Below, piece after piece: positions 26,899 to 34,264 of a DNA stretch of 64,000 nt. The stretch comes from DASRIA01 sp963724065 (lineage in GTDB: Bacteria > Actinomycetota > Thermoleophilia > Solirubrobacterales > JBBDJG01), in assembly GCA_963724065.1 (NCBI GenBank), contig CAVRTB010000006.1, forward strand, positions 699,534-763,533. The letters are read 5' to 3'. The first letter of the stretch is position 1. Every line of letters starts with the position of its first letter. The notes beneath the pieces are model-generated. The model made no database searches. It was given only the letters and a program-made list of their open reading frames with translations, and was not told the DNA's origin. The translations under genes and the position numbers were made by a program.

Positions 26899-27530
26899 TG
26901 CCGCGCGAGGGCGGGACGGGGCGGCTCCTCGGTCTGCGCCGCGGGGGCCCCGAGCCGCCGCAAACGCGCGCCGGCGCGCCGCTTCGCCCGTTCACCGTCC
27001 CCAACATGATCGGGTACGCACGCATCGCGCTGCTGGCGGCGTTCATGGTGCTCGCCTTCTCTTCGGATGACGGCCAGGACACGCTCGCCACGGTCTGCTT
27101 CGGCCTGGCAGCCGGCTCGGACTACCTCGACGGGCTGGTGGCCCGCGTGACCGGCCAGTACAGCCGGCTCGGTGCCCTCATGGACCCGCTCATCGACCGC
27201 CTCGTCGTGATCGCGGGCGTCGTGGTCGTGTGGCACTTCGAGCTGCTGCCGCGCTGGGCCCTCGCGGTCCTCGTGGCGCGCGAGCTGTTCATGCTCGGGG
27301 CGGTGCTGCTCGCGCTGCGCATGGGCCTCGACCTGCACATCAACTGGCTCGGCCGGATCGCGGTGTGGCCGACGATGGCGGCCTTCGGAGCGGCGCTCGT
27401 CGGGTGGGACGGGCTCGACGAGTGGCTGCTGTACATCGGCCTCGCGGGCTCGTTCGCCGCGACCTTCCAGTACGGGCGCGACGCGCGCCACGAGTTGCGC
27501 GCGCGGGCTCCTGGGACAATCGTTCCGTGA
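26898..27530 (+). CDS. CDP-alcohol phosphatidyltransferase (PgsA-like)
   Basis: 210 residues, membrane enzyme that moves a phosphatidyl group from CDP-diacylglycerol to an alcohol. The full signature is present: D-Y-L-D-G-L-V-A-R followed by GALMDPLIDR (D-x2-D-G-x2-A-R-x8-G-x3-D-x3-D). About five membrane helices. ATG overlaps the proS stop (TGATG). Phosphatidylglycerophosphate synthase is the likely role; other CDP-alcohol products cannot be excluded. A basic 30-residue N-terminal extension precedes FTVPNMIGYAR. Confidence 0.87.
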   Translation: MPREGGTGRLLGLRRGGPEPPQTRAGAPLRPFTVPNMIGYARIALLAAFMVLAFSSDDGQDTLATVCFGLAAGSDYLDGLVARVTGQYSRLGALMDPLIDRLVVIAGVVVVWHFELLPRWALAVLVARELFMLGAVLLALRMGLDLHINWLGRIAVWPTMAAFGAALVGWDGLDEWLLYIGLAGSFAATFQYGRDARHELRARAPGTIVP

Positions 27531-30031
27531 AAGCCGTCGTCATGGCCGGGGGAGAGGGCACCCGCCTGCGGCCCCTCACCTCCAACCAGCCCAAGCCGAT
27601 GGTGACGGTCGGAGGCAAACCGTGCATGGAGCACGTCGTCGAGCTCGTGCGCCGCCACGGCATCACGAGCTGTGTCGCGACGCTTGCCTACATGCCCCAG
27701 GTGATCCGCGGCTACTTCGGCGAGGGGTCGCACCTCGGCATCGAGCTCGACTATTCCGTCGAGGAGGTGCCCGCCGGCACGGCCGGCAGCGTGAAGCTCG
27801 TCGAGCCCTACCTCGACGAGACGTTCCTCGTCGTGAGCGGCGACGCTCTCACCGACATGGACCTCACGTCCCTGATCGCGTTCCACAAGCACAAGGGCGC
27901 GATGGCGACGCTCGCGCTCAAGCGGGTGCCGGACCCGCTCGAGTTCGGCGTCGTGATCACCGCCGAGGACGGCCGCATCGAGCGCTTCCTCGAGAAGCCG
28001 TCGTGGGGAGAGGTCTTCTCCGACACGATCAACACCGGCATCTACGTGCTCGAGCCCGAGGTATTGCGCCACGTTCCCGACGACGTCCCGTACGACTTCT
28101 CGAAGGAGCTGTTCCCGCGGCTGCTCGAGGCCGGCGCGCCGCTCTACGGATACATCGCGGACGGCTACTGGCAGGACATCGGGAACCTGATCCAGTACCA
28201 GGAGGCCAACCGTGACGCGCTCGACGGCAAGGTCTCGCTCGAGCTGCCCGGCGTGCGGCTGCGCGAGAACGTCTGGGTGGGGGAGGGCACGCTCGTCGAG
28301 CAGGTCGAGCAGATCGAGGGCCCGGCGGTGATCGGGAACTACTGCGCGATCGACGAATCGGCATCGATCGGCCGCTACACGGTGCTCGGCAACAACGTGA
28401 TCGTGAAGGAGTTCTGCGAGACCGGGTTCACGATCGTCGACGCGAACACCTACCTCGGGCCACGCACACAGGTGCGCGGCGCGCTGATCGGCAAGAACTG
28501 CGAGATCCGCGCGCACGCCTCCGTCTCGGAGGGAGCGGTCGTCGGCGACGAGTGCTCGATCGGCGAGCAGGCGACGGTCGCGCCGCACGTGCGCATCTAT
28601 CCGTTCAAGCGGGTCGAGATGGGCGCGCACGTGCAGCGCTCGCTGATCTGGCAGCCGCGCGGGACCTCCACGCTGTTCACCGACGAGGGCGTCACCGGGA
28701 TCGTGAACGTCGACATCACCCCGGAGACCGCGACGCGGCTCGCGATGGCGTACGGGACCTCGCTGCGCCGCGGCGACCAGATCGTCGTCAGCCGCGACGC
28801 GCACCCCGCATCGCGCATGCTCAAGCGGGCGATGATCGCGGGCATCACCGCGACGGGCGTCTCCGTCGAGGACCTGCGCGTGGCGACGAGCGCGGTCACG
28901 CGGTTCGAGATCGCCAACACGAGCGCTCCCGGCGGCATCCACGTGAAGATCTCCGATCGCGACCCCGAGCGCATCCAGATCATGTTCTTCGAGGGCAACG
29001 GGATACTCGCCTCCGACGAGACGCGCAAGGGCGTCGAGAAGTACTTCAACCGCCAGGAGCTGCGGCGCGCGCTGCTCAACCAGCTCGGCGATCTCGCGTT
29101 CCCCCCGCGCATCACCGAGGCGTACGTGAGCGAGCTCGTGTCACACGTCGACGTCGAGCGGATCCGCGCGGGGCGCTTCCGCATGGCGCTCGACTACGGC
29201 TACTCGGGCGCCGCGGTCTCGATGCCGGCGCTGCTGCGCTCGCTGCGGGTCGAGTCGTTCTCGACGCATTCGGTGATCGACCCCGACGAGCAGGCGATCC
29301 TCGCCGCCGACCTGCCGGCGTTCACCACCCAGACGACGCGCCTCGTCGAGGCGATGGGCGCTCACCTCGGCGTCGTGCTCGACCGCGCCGCGGAGCGGAT
29401 CGTGATGGTCGACGAGCAGGCGCGCGAGATCGCCCCCGACACCGCCCTGCACCTGCTGATCGGGCTGGTCGCCAAGCACAAGGGGAACGGCGGGCGGATC
29501 GTGATCCCGGCAAACGTCTCGCGCGTCGCGGAGCGGATCGCGGAAGCGCACGGGGTCGAGGTCGAGCGCGCGGGGATCACACAGGCGGGCCTGATCGCCG
29601 CCGCCGCGCGCGAGGGCGTGATCTTCGCCGGGGCGCCCGACGGCGGCTTCGTGTTCCCGGAGTTCCAACCCGGCTTCGACGGAATCATGAGCATCGCCAA
29701 GGTCCTGGAGCTGCTCGCGCTCGAGCAGATGCCCCTCTCCGAGCTGGCCGCGGAGGTGCCGGCCTCCGCCCTGGTCCACCAGCGCGCGCCGGTGCCGTGG
29801 AGCCTCAAGGGCCTCGCGATGCGCGAGCTCAGCGAGCGCGTCCCCGGCCAGCGCGACCAGCAAGCCGATGGGATTCGCGTCGAGGAGAACGGCGGCTGGG
29901 CGCAGCTCGTCCCCGACCCCGACGAGCCCCTCTTCCACATCTACGCGGAGGGCGCGACGGACGACGACTCGGTCGCACTGGCCCGCCGCTACCGCTCGCT
30001 GCTCGACGAGGTGCTAGACGGCGCGCAGTGA
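27527..30031 (+). CDS. Mannose-1-phosphate guanylyltransferase-like nucleotidyltransferase with LbH repeats and a degenerate phosphomannomutase domain
   Basis: 834 residues from GTG 27527, overlapping the preceding stop. Residues 1-235: sugar-phosphate nucleotidyltransferase with MAGGEGTRLRPLT at 6-18 and KPMVTVGGKPCMEH. Residues about 250-360: left-handed beta-helix hexapeptide repeats (GNYCAIDESASIGRYTVLG). Residues about 380-834 align in layout with phosphomannomutase, but the phospho-Ser TASHNP motif is replaced by SAPGGIHVKISDRDP and the metal loop DGDxDR by a LDRAAERIV stretch. The mutase half is therefore probably not catalytic and may be regulatory. Role: GDP-mannose or related NDP-sugar supply for the cell envelope. 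Confidence 0.85.
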   Translation: MKAVVMAGGEGTRLRPLTSNQPKPMVTVGGKPCMEHVVELVRRHGITSCVATLAYMPQVIRGYFGEGSHLGIELDYSVEEVPAGTAGSVKLVEPYLDETFLVVSGDALTDMDLTSLIAFHKHKGAMATLALKRVPDPLEFGVVITAEDGRIERFLEKPSWGEVFSDTINTGIYVLEPEVLRHVPDDVPYDFSKELFPRLLEAGAPLYGYIADGYWQDIGNLIQYQEANRDALDGKVSLELPGVRLRENVWVGEGTLVEQVEQIEGPAVIGNYCAIDESASIGRYTVLGNNVIVKEFCETGFTIVDANTYLGPRTQVRGALIGKNCEIRAHASVSEGAVVGDECSIGEQATVAPHVRIYPFKRVEMGAHVQRSLIWQPRGTSTLFTDEGVTGIVNVDITPETATRLAMAYGTSLRRGDQIVVSRDAHPASRMLKRAMIAGITATGVSVEDLRVATSAVTRFEIANTSAPGGIHVKISDRDPERIQIMFFEGNGILASDETRKGVEKYFNRQELRRALLNQLGDLAFPPRITEAYVSELVSHVDVERIRAGRFRMALDYGYSGAAVSMPALLRSLRVESFSTHSVIDPDEQAILAADLPAFTTQTTRLVEAMGAHLGVVLDRAAERIVMVDEQAREIAPDTALHLLIGLVAKHKGNGGRIVIPANVSRVAERIAEAHGVEVERAGITQAGLIAAAAREGVIFAGAPDGGFVFPEFQPGFDGIMSIAKVLELLALEQMPLSELAAEVPASALVHQRAPVPWSLKGLAMRELSERVPGQRDQQADGIRVEENGGWAQLVPDPDEPLFHIYAEGATDDDSVALARRYRSLLDEVLDGAQ

Positions 30032-30087
30032 GCGCCGGTGTCGCGGACCGTTGGCGGCTAACCCCCGTCCAGACCCTCAACCTCTCA

Positions 30088-30115
30088 TAGACCCTTGCCC
30101 GGGCGTCCCTATAAT
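30088..30115 (+). promoter_or_regulatory. Candidate sigma-70 type promoter of the RsiG-like/FHA/MerR genes
   Basis: A perfect TATAAT (30110-30115) stands 16 bp after TAGACC (30088-30093; four of six match TTGACA), in a 177-bp gap before the RsiG-like gene. A TATAAT is rare in DNA this GC-rich. Translation starts 94 bp further on, after an AAGGAG ribosome binding site (30199-30204). Confidence 0.5.
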
Positions 30116-30208
30116 CGGGCTTGCTGCGAGCGGGTGACGGTGCCAGCCGCGTTGCGACCTGTGACCCGCCAAGAGGGGTTCGGGCACAGACGAACGATAA
30201 GGAGCCAT

Positions 30209-30496
30209 ATGGAAGACTCGTTTCCAGACCTCGGATCACTTTCGGACGCGGAGCTCAAGGAGCTGATCCAAAAGCTCACCGAGGATGAGGAGAAGGTCTC
30301 CTACACGCGTCGCATCCTGCACGGCAAGATCGACATCCTGCGCGCGGAGCTGGTGAACCGCCTGCGCAAGAAGCGCGAGCAGGGCGAAGCCGTGATCACG
30401 GGAGCCGACGTGCAGCAGCTGACGGACATCCTCGCCGGGCGCGCCCTCGGAACCGAGTCGGAGGAAGCGTCCACCGAAGGCAAGAACGGCAACTGA
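30209..30496 (+). CDS. RsiG-like c-di-GMP-responsive anti-sigma factor (single-motif type)
   Basis: 95 residues from ATG 30209 with AAGGAG five bases before. A central helical hairpin holds one copy of the RsiG c-di-GMP motif E(X)3S(X)2R(X)3Q(X)3D as E27, S31, R34, H38, D42, followed by IDILRAELVNRLRKK. The family's Gln is His here. In Streptomyces, RsiG carries two motifs and with c-di-GMP holds the sigma factor WhiG; single-motif homodimeric versions are known from Rubrobacter. The tail is acidic and probably disordered. No sigma factor gene is next to it, so the target is inferred. It precedes the FHA and MerR genes on the same strand. Confidence 0.72.
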   Translation: MEDSFPDLGSLSDAELKELIQKLTEDEEKVSYTRRILHGKIDILRAELVNRLRKKREQGEAVITGADVQQLTDILAGRALGTESEEASTEGKNGN

Positions 30497-30510
30497 CGCC
30501 GGCTACCTAG

Positions 30511-30993
30511 ATGGAAGGCGCACCGACCCAGCACTGCCCCGAGTGCGGATTCATCAACAACGCCGGGGCCAACTTCTGCCAGAAGTGCGGAGCGCACCTG
30601 GCCGCCGAGGAGCACGCCGGCGACCAGACCACGATCACCTACAAGGTCGGTGAGACCGGTGAGCTGAAGGCCGTCGAACTCGAGGAGGCGGTTTCCACCG
30701 AGGGCGGCGCCCTGGTCGTGCGCACCGGCGGCGGGAGGGCCGGGGAGACGTTTCCGATCGAGGGCGAGCGCGTCACCGTCGGGCGCAGCCCCGAGGCGAG
30801 CGTGTTCCTGGACGACGTGACGGTGTCCCGCAACCACGCCCTGCTCGTGCGCCGGCGCGACGGCCTCTACCTCGACGACCTCGGGTCGCTCAACGGCACG
30901 TATGTGAACCGCCGCCGGATCGAGTCGCACAAGCTCCAGAACGGCGACGAGCTCCAGGTCGGCAAATACAAGCTGACGTATCTGGAGCGGTGA
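30511..30993 (+). CDS. Zinc-ribbon plus FHA-domain protein (GarA/OdhI-like)
   Basis: 160 residues. Residues 9-26 are a zinc ribbon (CPEC and CQKC). A Thr-containing linker (DQTTITYKV) follows, and residues about 75-158 are an FHA domain with GRSPEASVFLDDVTVSRNHA and DLGSLNGTYVNRRR, all phospho-Thr-binding residues included. GarA/OdhI proteins regulate 2-oxoglutarate metabolism when a Ser/Thr kinase phosphorylates their N-terminal Thr; they lack or vary the zinc ribbon. Whether the TT here is that site is inference. The stop overlaps the MerR start, so the two are coupled, as in mycobacterial garA-merR. Confidence 0.85.
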   Translation: MEGAPTQHCPECGFINNAGANFCQKCGAHLAAEEHAGDQTTITYKVGETGELKAVELEEAVSTEGGALVVRTGGGRAGETFPIEGERVTVGRSPEASVFLDDVTVSRNHALLVRRRDGLYLDDLGSLNGTYVNRRRIESHKLQNGDELQVGKYKLTYLER

Positions 30994-31730
30994 GCGTGGA
31001 TCAGCGTGCCCCGACGCGGGAGTCGCCGTTCCCCGACCGTCCGCGCAAGCTGACGATCGGCGCCGTGTGCGAGCTGCTGCGGCGCGAGTTCGCGGACATC
31101 TCGATCTCCAAGATCCGCTATCTCGAAGATCAGAAGCTTCTTTCACCTCGCCGCACGCAGGGCGGCTACCGGCTCTACTCCAGCACGGACGTCTCGCGGC
31201 TGAGGACGATCCTGCGCCTCCAGCGCGACGAGTTCCTGCCCCTGCGGGTGATCCGGCAGGAGCTCGCTGCGGGCCGTGCCGCGCCCGCCGAGAGCGAAGA
31301 CTCCGCCGACGACGGCCGCGCCCGCCGCATGGCGATCTCGGACGCCGCGCCCGAGCGTCACTCGCTCGAAGCCGTGCTCGAGTACAGCGGCGCGGACGAG
31401 CGGCTCGTGCGTGAGCTCGAGGAGTACGGAGTCCTCGCACGTGGGCGAAACGGCGGGCAGCACCAGTTCGACGGGATCGAGCGCGAGATCGTGCGCACGG
31501 CCGCGGAGCTGTCGCGGTTCGGCGTCGCCGCGCGCAACCTGCGCGTGCTGCGCACCTCCGCGGACCGGGAGTCCGTCCTGATCGAGCAGATCCTCGGCCC
31601 CGCGCTGCGGTCTCGCAACCGCGAGCGGCGCCGAGAGGCGGTCGACACGCTCGAGAGCCTCGCGGCGGTCGTGTCCCAGCTCAAGCACTTGATGCTGGTG
31701 CGCGACCTGCGCAAGCTGGTGCCTGATTGA
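30990..31730 (+). CDS. MerR-family transcriptional regulator (Rv1828-like)
   Basis: 246 residues from GTG 30990. The N-terminal winged helix begins KLTIGAVCELLRREFADISI, followed by KIRYLEDQKLLSPRRTQGGY and the wing YRLYSSTDVSRL. A second segment (about 125-175) resembles another MerR-like module (LVRELEEYGVLARGRNGGQH). There is no metal-binding Cys set. This matches the MerR proteins encoded next to GarA-type FHA proteins in actinobacteria. It is the last of three co-directional genes after the TATAAT promoter. Confidence 0.82.
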   Translation: MSVDQRAPTRESPFPDRPRKLTIGAVCELLRREFADISISKIRYLEDQKLLSPRRTQGGYRLYSSTDVSRLRTILRLQRDEFLPLRVIRQELAAGRAAPAESEDSADDGRARRMAISDAAPERHSLEAVLEYSGADERLVRELEEYGVLARGRNGGQHQFDGIEREIVRTAAELSRFGVAARNLRVLRTSADRESVLIEQILGPALRSRNRERRREAVDTLESLAAVVSQLKHLMLVRDLRKLVPD

Positions 31731-31757
31731 GCACCGGCAGCCCGTGTATCCGCGTCC

Positions 31758-32219
31758 ATGCCTAAAGCCCAGCGCAGCCGCGAGATCGCCGCTGACCGCG
31801 GCTCGGTGTGGCGCGTTGTCGCGGATCCGCACCACCTTGCCCGTTGGTGGCCGAAGGTGGCGCGCGTCGAGGACGTCTACGAGCGCGAGCGCGGTGCCGG
31901 GACACGCTGGACCGAGGTGCTCGAGACCGCTTCGGGGAAAGGCGTGCGCGCCGGGTTCCGCTGCCGGCGCTCGCGCGAGCCGGAAGAGTACGAGTGGGAG
32001 CAGGAGATCGAGGACACCCCCTTCGCGAAGGTCTTCAGGACCTCGGTGACGACCGTGACCCTCGCCGAGTCCGGCGACGGGACGCGCGTGACGCTCGCGC
32101 TCGAGCAGGACCTCCGCGGCCTGTCGCGACTCGGCGGGTTCATGGTCAGGCGGGCTTCGGGCGACCAGCTCGAGCGCGCCCTCGACGGGCTCGAGCAGGC
32201 GCTGGGGACAGGTGGCTGA
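31758..32219 (+). CDS. SRPBCC-family protein (polyketide cyclase/START-like fold)
   Basis: 153 residues of a helix-grip fold: SREIAADRGSVWRVVADPHHLARWWPKV at the N-terminus and the long C-terminal helix RRASGDQLERALDGLEQAL. Such proteins bind hydrophobic ligands in a cavity; no ligand can be named. No signal peptide. The stop overlaps the start of the FAD oxidase gene, so the two are probably translated together. Confidence 0.8.
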   Translation: MPKAQRSREIAADRGSVWRVVADPHHLARWWPKVARVEDVYERERGAGTRWTEVLETASGKGVRAGFRCRRSREPEEYEWEQEIEDTPFAKVFRTSVTTVTLAESGDGTRVTLALEQDLRGLSRLGGFMVRRASGDQLERALDGLEQALGTGG

Positions 32220-33849
32220 GCTTCCGGAGCCGATGAAGTGGTGGGGATGGGGCGACTCCGCGCGCGCCGGGTCGATCCCGCCCGCCGCGCTCGAGGCGCT
32301 GCGGTCCGACCTCGGCGCCGCGGATCGGCGAACGCCGCCGGTCTCGCTCGACGAGATGCGGCTGCCCGAGCCGCGCTTGAAACCCCGGGTGCGCGCCGGC
32401 CTCGCCCGGATCGTGGGGGAGGAGTGGCTGCGCGAGGACAGGCTCACGCGCGTCACCCACGCGGCGGGAAAGAGCTATCCCGATCTCGTGCGCATGCGTA
32501 CCGGGGACGCCGAGGGCGCTCCCGACGCCGTGGCCTACCCGGAAGGCGCGCAGGAGGTGCGCGCCCTGCTCGACGCCTGCGCCGAGGCGGGCGTCGCGGT
32601 GATCCCGTTCGGCGGCGGGACGAGCGTGGTCGGCGGCGTCGAGCCGCTGCGCGAGGGCTTCGATGCGTCGATCAGCCTCGACCTCGGGCGCCTCACCGGG
32701 ATCGGCACCGTCGACGAGCGCTCCCTCACAGCCGTGCTCGGCGCCGGGCTGCGTGGGCCCGCGGCCGAGGCCGGCCTGGCCGCGCACGGCCTCACGCTCG
32801 GGCACTTCCCGCAGTCCTTCGAGTACGCGACCGTCGGCGGCTGGGTCGCGACGCGTTCCGCCGGGCAGGCGTCGACCGGCTACGGGGCGATCGACAAGCT
32901 CGTGGCGGGGCTGCGCTGCGTGGCGCCCGCGGGCGATGTCGACCTGCGCCCGCTTCCGGCGACCGCGGCCGGGCCCGGCGTGCGCCAGCTCTGGGTGGGC
33001 TCGGAGGGCCTGCTCGGCGTGATCACCGAGGCGACCCTGCGGGTGCGCCCGGTGCCGGAGGTCCGCCGCTACGAGGGCTGGATGTTCCACGGCTTCGAGG
33101 AGGGCGCGGAGGCCTTCCGCGCGCTCGAGCAGCGCCACGTGATCCCCGACGTCGCGCGCCTCTCCGACCAGCACGAGACCCGCCTGTCGCTGACCCTCTC
33201 CGACGACGGCTCGCTGAAGCGCCGCGCCGGGCGCCGCTATCTGGGCGCGCGCGGGTACGGCGGCGGCTGCATCGCGATCCTCGGCTGGGAGGGCGAGCGC
33301 CGCGACGTCGACGTGCGGCGCGCGCTCACGAAGCGCATCCTGAGCCGCGCCGGAGGCCTGTCGCTCGGCACCGGCCCGGGACGGTCGTGGGAGCACGGGC
33401 GCTTCGACGGCCCGTATCTGCGCGACGCCTTGCTCGATCGCGCCGTGATGGCCGAGACGCTCGAGACGGCGGCGCCCTGGTCGAGCCTGATGAGCCTCTA
33501 CGGGGCGGTCGGCGACGCAATCCGCGCGACCCTCGACGACCTCGGCACACCGGGCCTCGTGATGTGCCACATCTCCCACCTGTATCCGGACGGCGCCTCG
33601 CTCTACTACACCTTCATCGCCCCCCAGCGGGAGGGCCACGAGCTCGAGCAATGGTCGGCGGTCAAGTCCGCGGCCTGCGACGCGATCGTCGCGCACGGCG
33701 GCACGCTCACGCATCACCACGCGGTCGGGCGCGACCATGCGCCCTGGATGACGCGCGAGATCGGCGAGACCGCCGTCGCGGCCCTGCGCGCGGTCAAGGA
33801 ACGCCTCGACCCCGCGGGCATCCTCAACCCAGGAAAGCTGCTCCCGTGA
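32212..33849 (+). CDS. FAD-binding oxidoreductase, alkyldihydroxyacetonephosphate synthase-like
   Basis: 545 residues from GTG 32212. The N-terminal MKWWGWGD motif and the VAO-type FAD domain (AVIPFGGGTSVVGGVEP, then HFPQSFEYATVGGWVATRSAGQASTGYG) are typical of the ADPS/AGPS-like group. The C-terminal cap has HISHLYPDGASLYYTFI and THHHAVGRDHAPWM; the His run is the AGPS active-site region. Human AGPS makes ether lipids; bacterial relatives are poorly characterised, so the substrate stays open. Coupled to the SRPBCC gene before and the thioesterase after by overlapping stop/start codons. Confidence 0.87.
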   Translation: MAELPEPMKWWGWGDSARAGSIPPAALEALRSDLGAADRRTPPVSLDEMRLPEPRLKPRVRAGLARIVGEEWLREDRLTRVTHAAGKSYPDLVRMRTGDAEGAPDAVAYPEGAQEVRALLDACAEAGVAVIPFGGGTSVVGGVEPLREGFDASISLDLGRLTGIGTVDERSLTAVLGAGLRGPAAEAGLAAHGLTLGHFPQSFEYATVGGWVATRSAGQASTGYGAIDKLVAGLRCVAPAGDVDLRPLPATAAGPGVRQLWVGSEGLLGVITEATLRVRPVPEVRRYEGWMFHGFEEGAEAFRALEQRHVIPDVARLSDQHETRLSLTLSDDGSLKRRAGRRYLGARGYGGGCIAILGWEGERRDVDVRRALTKRILSRAGGLSLGTGPGRSWEHGRFDGPYLRDALLDRAVMAETLETAAPWSSLMSLYGAVGDAIRATLDDLGTPGLVMCHISHLYPDGASLYYTFIAPQREGHELEQWSAVKSAACDAIVAHGGTLTHHHAVGRDHAPWMTREIGETAVAALRAVKERLDPAGILNPGKLLP

Positions 33850-34247
33850 ACGTGCCCGCGACGAACATGCACGAGGTGCTCGGCCTCGAGATGTCGCGCG
33901 ACGATGACGGCGTGTGCCACGGCAGTCTCGCGGTCACCGACGCGGTGCGCCAGCCGTTCGGGCTCGTCCACGGTGGCGCGATCCTGACGCTCGCAGAGTC
34001 GCTCGCCTCGTTCGGCACGTACGAAGGGGTGAAGGACGACGGGATGGCGGCGATGGGACAGGAGATCAACGCAAGCCTCATGCGCCCGATCCTCGACGGC
34101 CACGTGAACGCGAAGGCGACAGCGCGCAGACGCGGCCGCACCGCGTGGGTGTGGGAGGTCGAGATCACCGACGACGAAGGTCGTCTCTGCGCGCTCGTCC
34201 GTGCGACGATCGCGGTGCGCCCGATGCCCGGGCAGCAGCCCTCCTAG
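33846..34247 (+). CDS. PaaI-type hotdog-fold thioesterase
   Basis: 133 residues from GTG 33846, overlapping the preceding stop. Hotdog fold with the PaaI active-site stretch FGLVHGGAILTLAESLASFG and QEINASLMRPILDGHVNAKA. Hydrolyses aryl- or acyl-CoA thioesters in this family. It completes a likely three-gene unit (SRPBCC, AGPS-like oxidase, thioesterase) that may act in lipid metabolism, an inference from coupling. Confidence 0.88.
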   Translation: MNVPATNMHEVLGLEMSRDDDGVCHGSLAVTDAVRQPFGLVHGGAILTLAESLASFGTYEGVKDDGMAAMGQEINASLMRPILDGHVNAKATARRRGRTAWVWEVEITDDEGRLCALVRATIAVRPMPGQQPS

Positions 34248-34264
34248 GGTTCGCGCTCGAGCGC

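Noticed and set aside
27230..27526. Longer start for the guanylyltransferase reaching into the phosphatidyltransferase gene
   Set aside because: The extra residues are Arg/Ala-rich shadow sequence; the nucleotide motif sits at residue 6 from the GTG at 27527, as in homologues.
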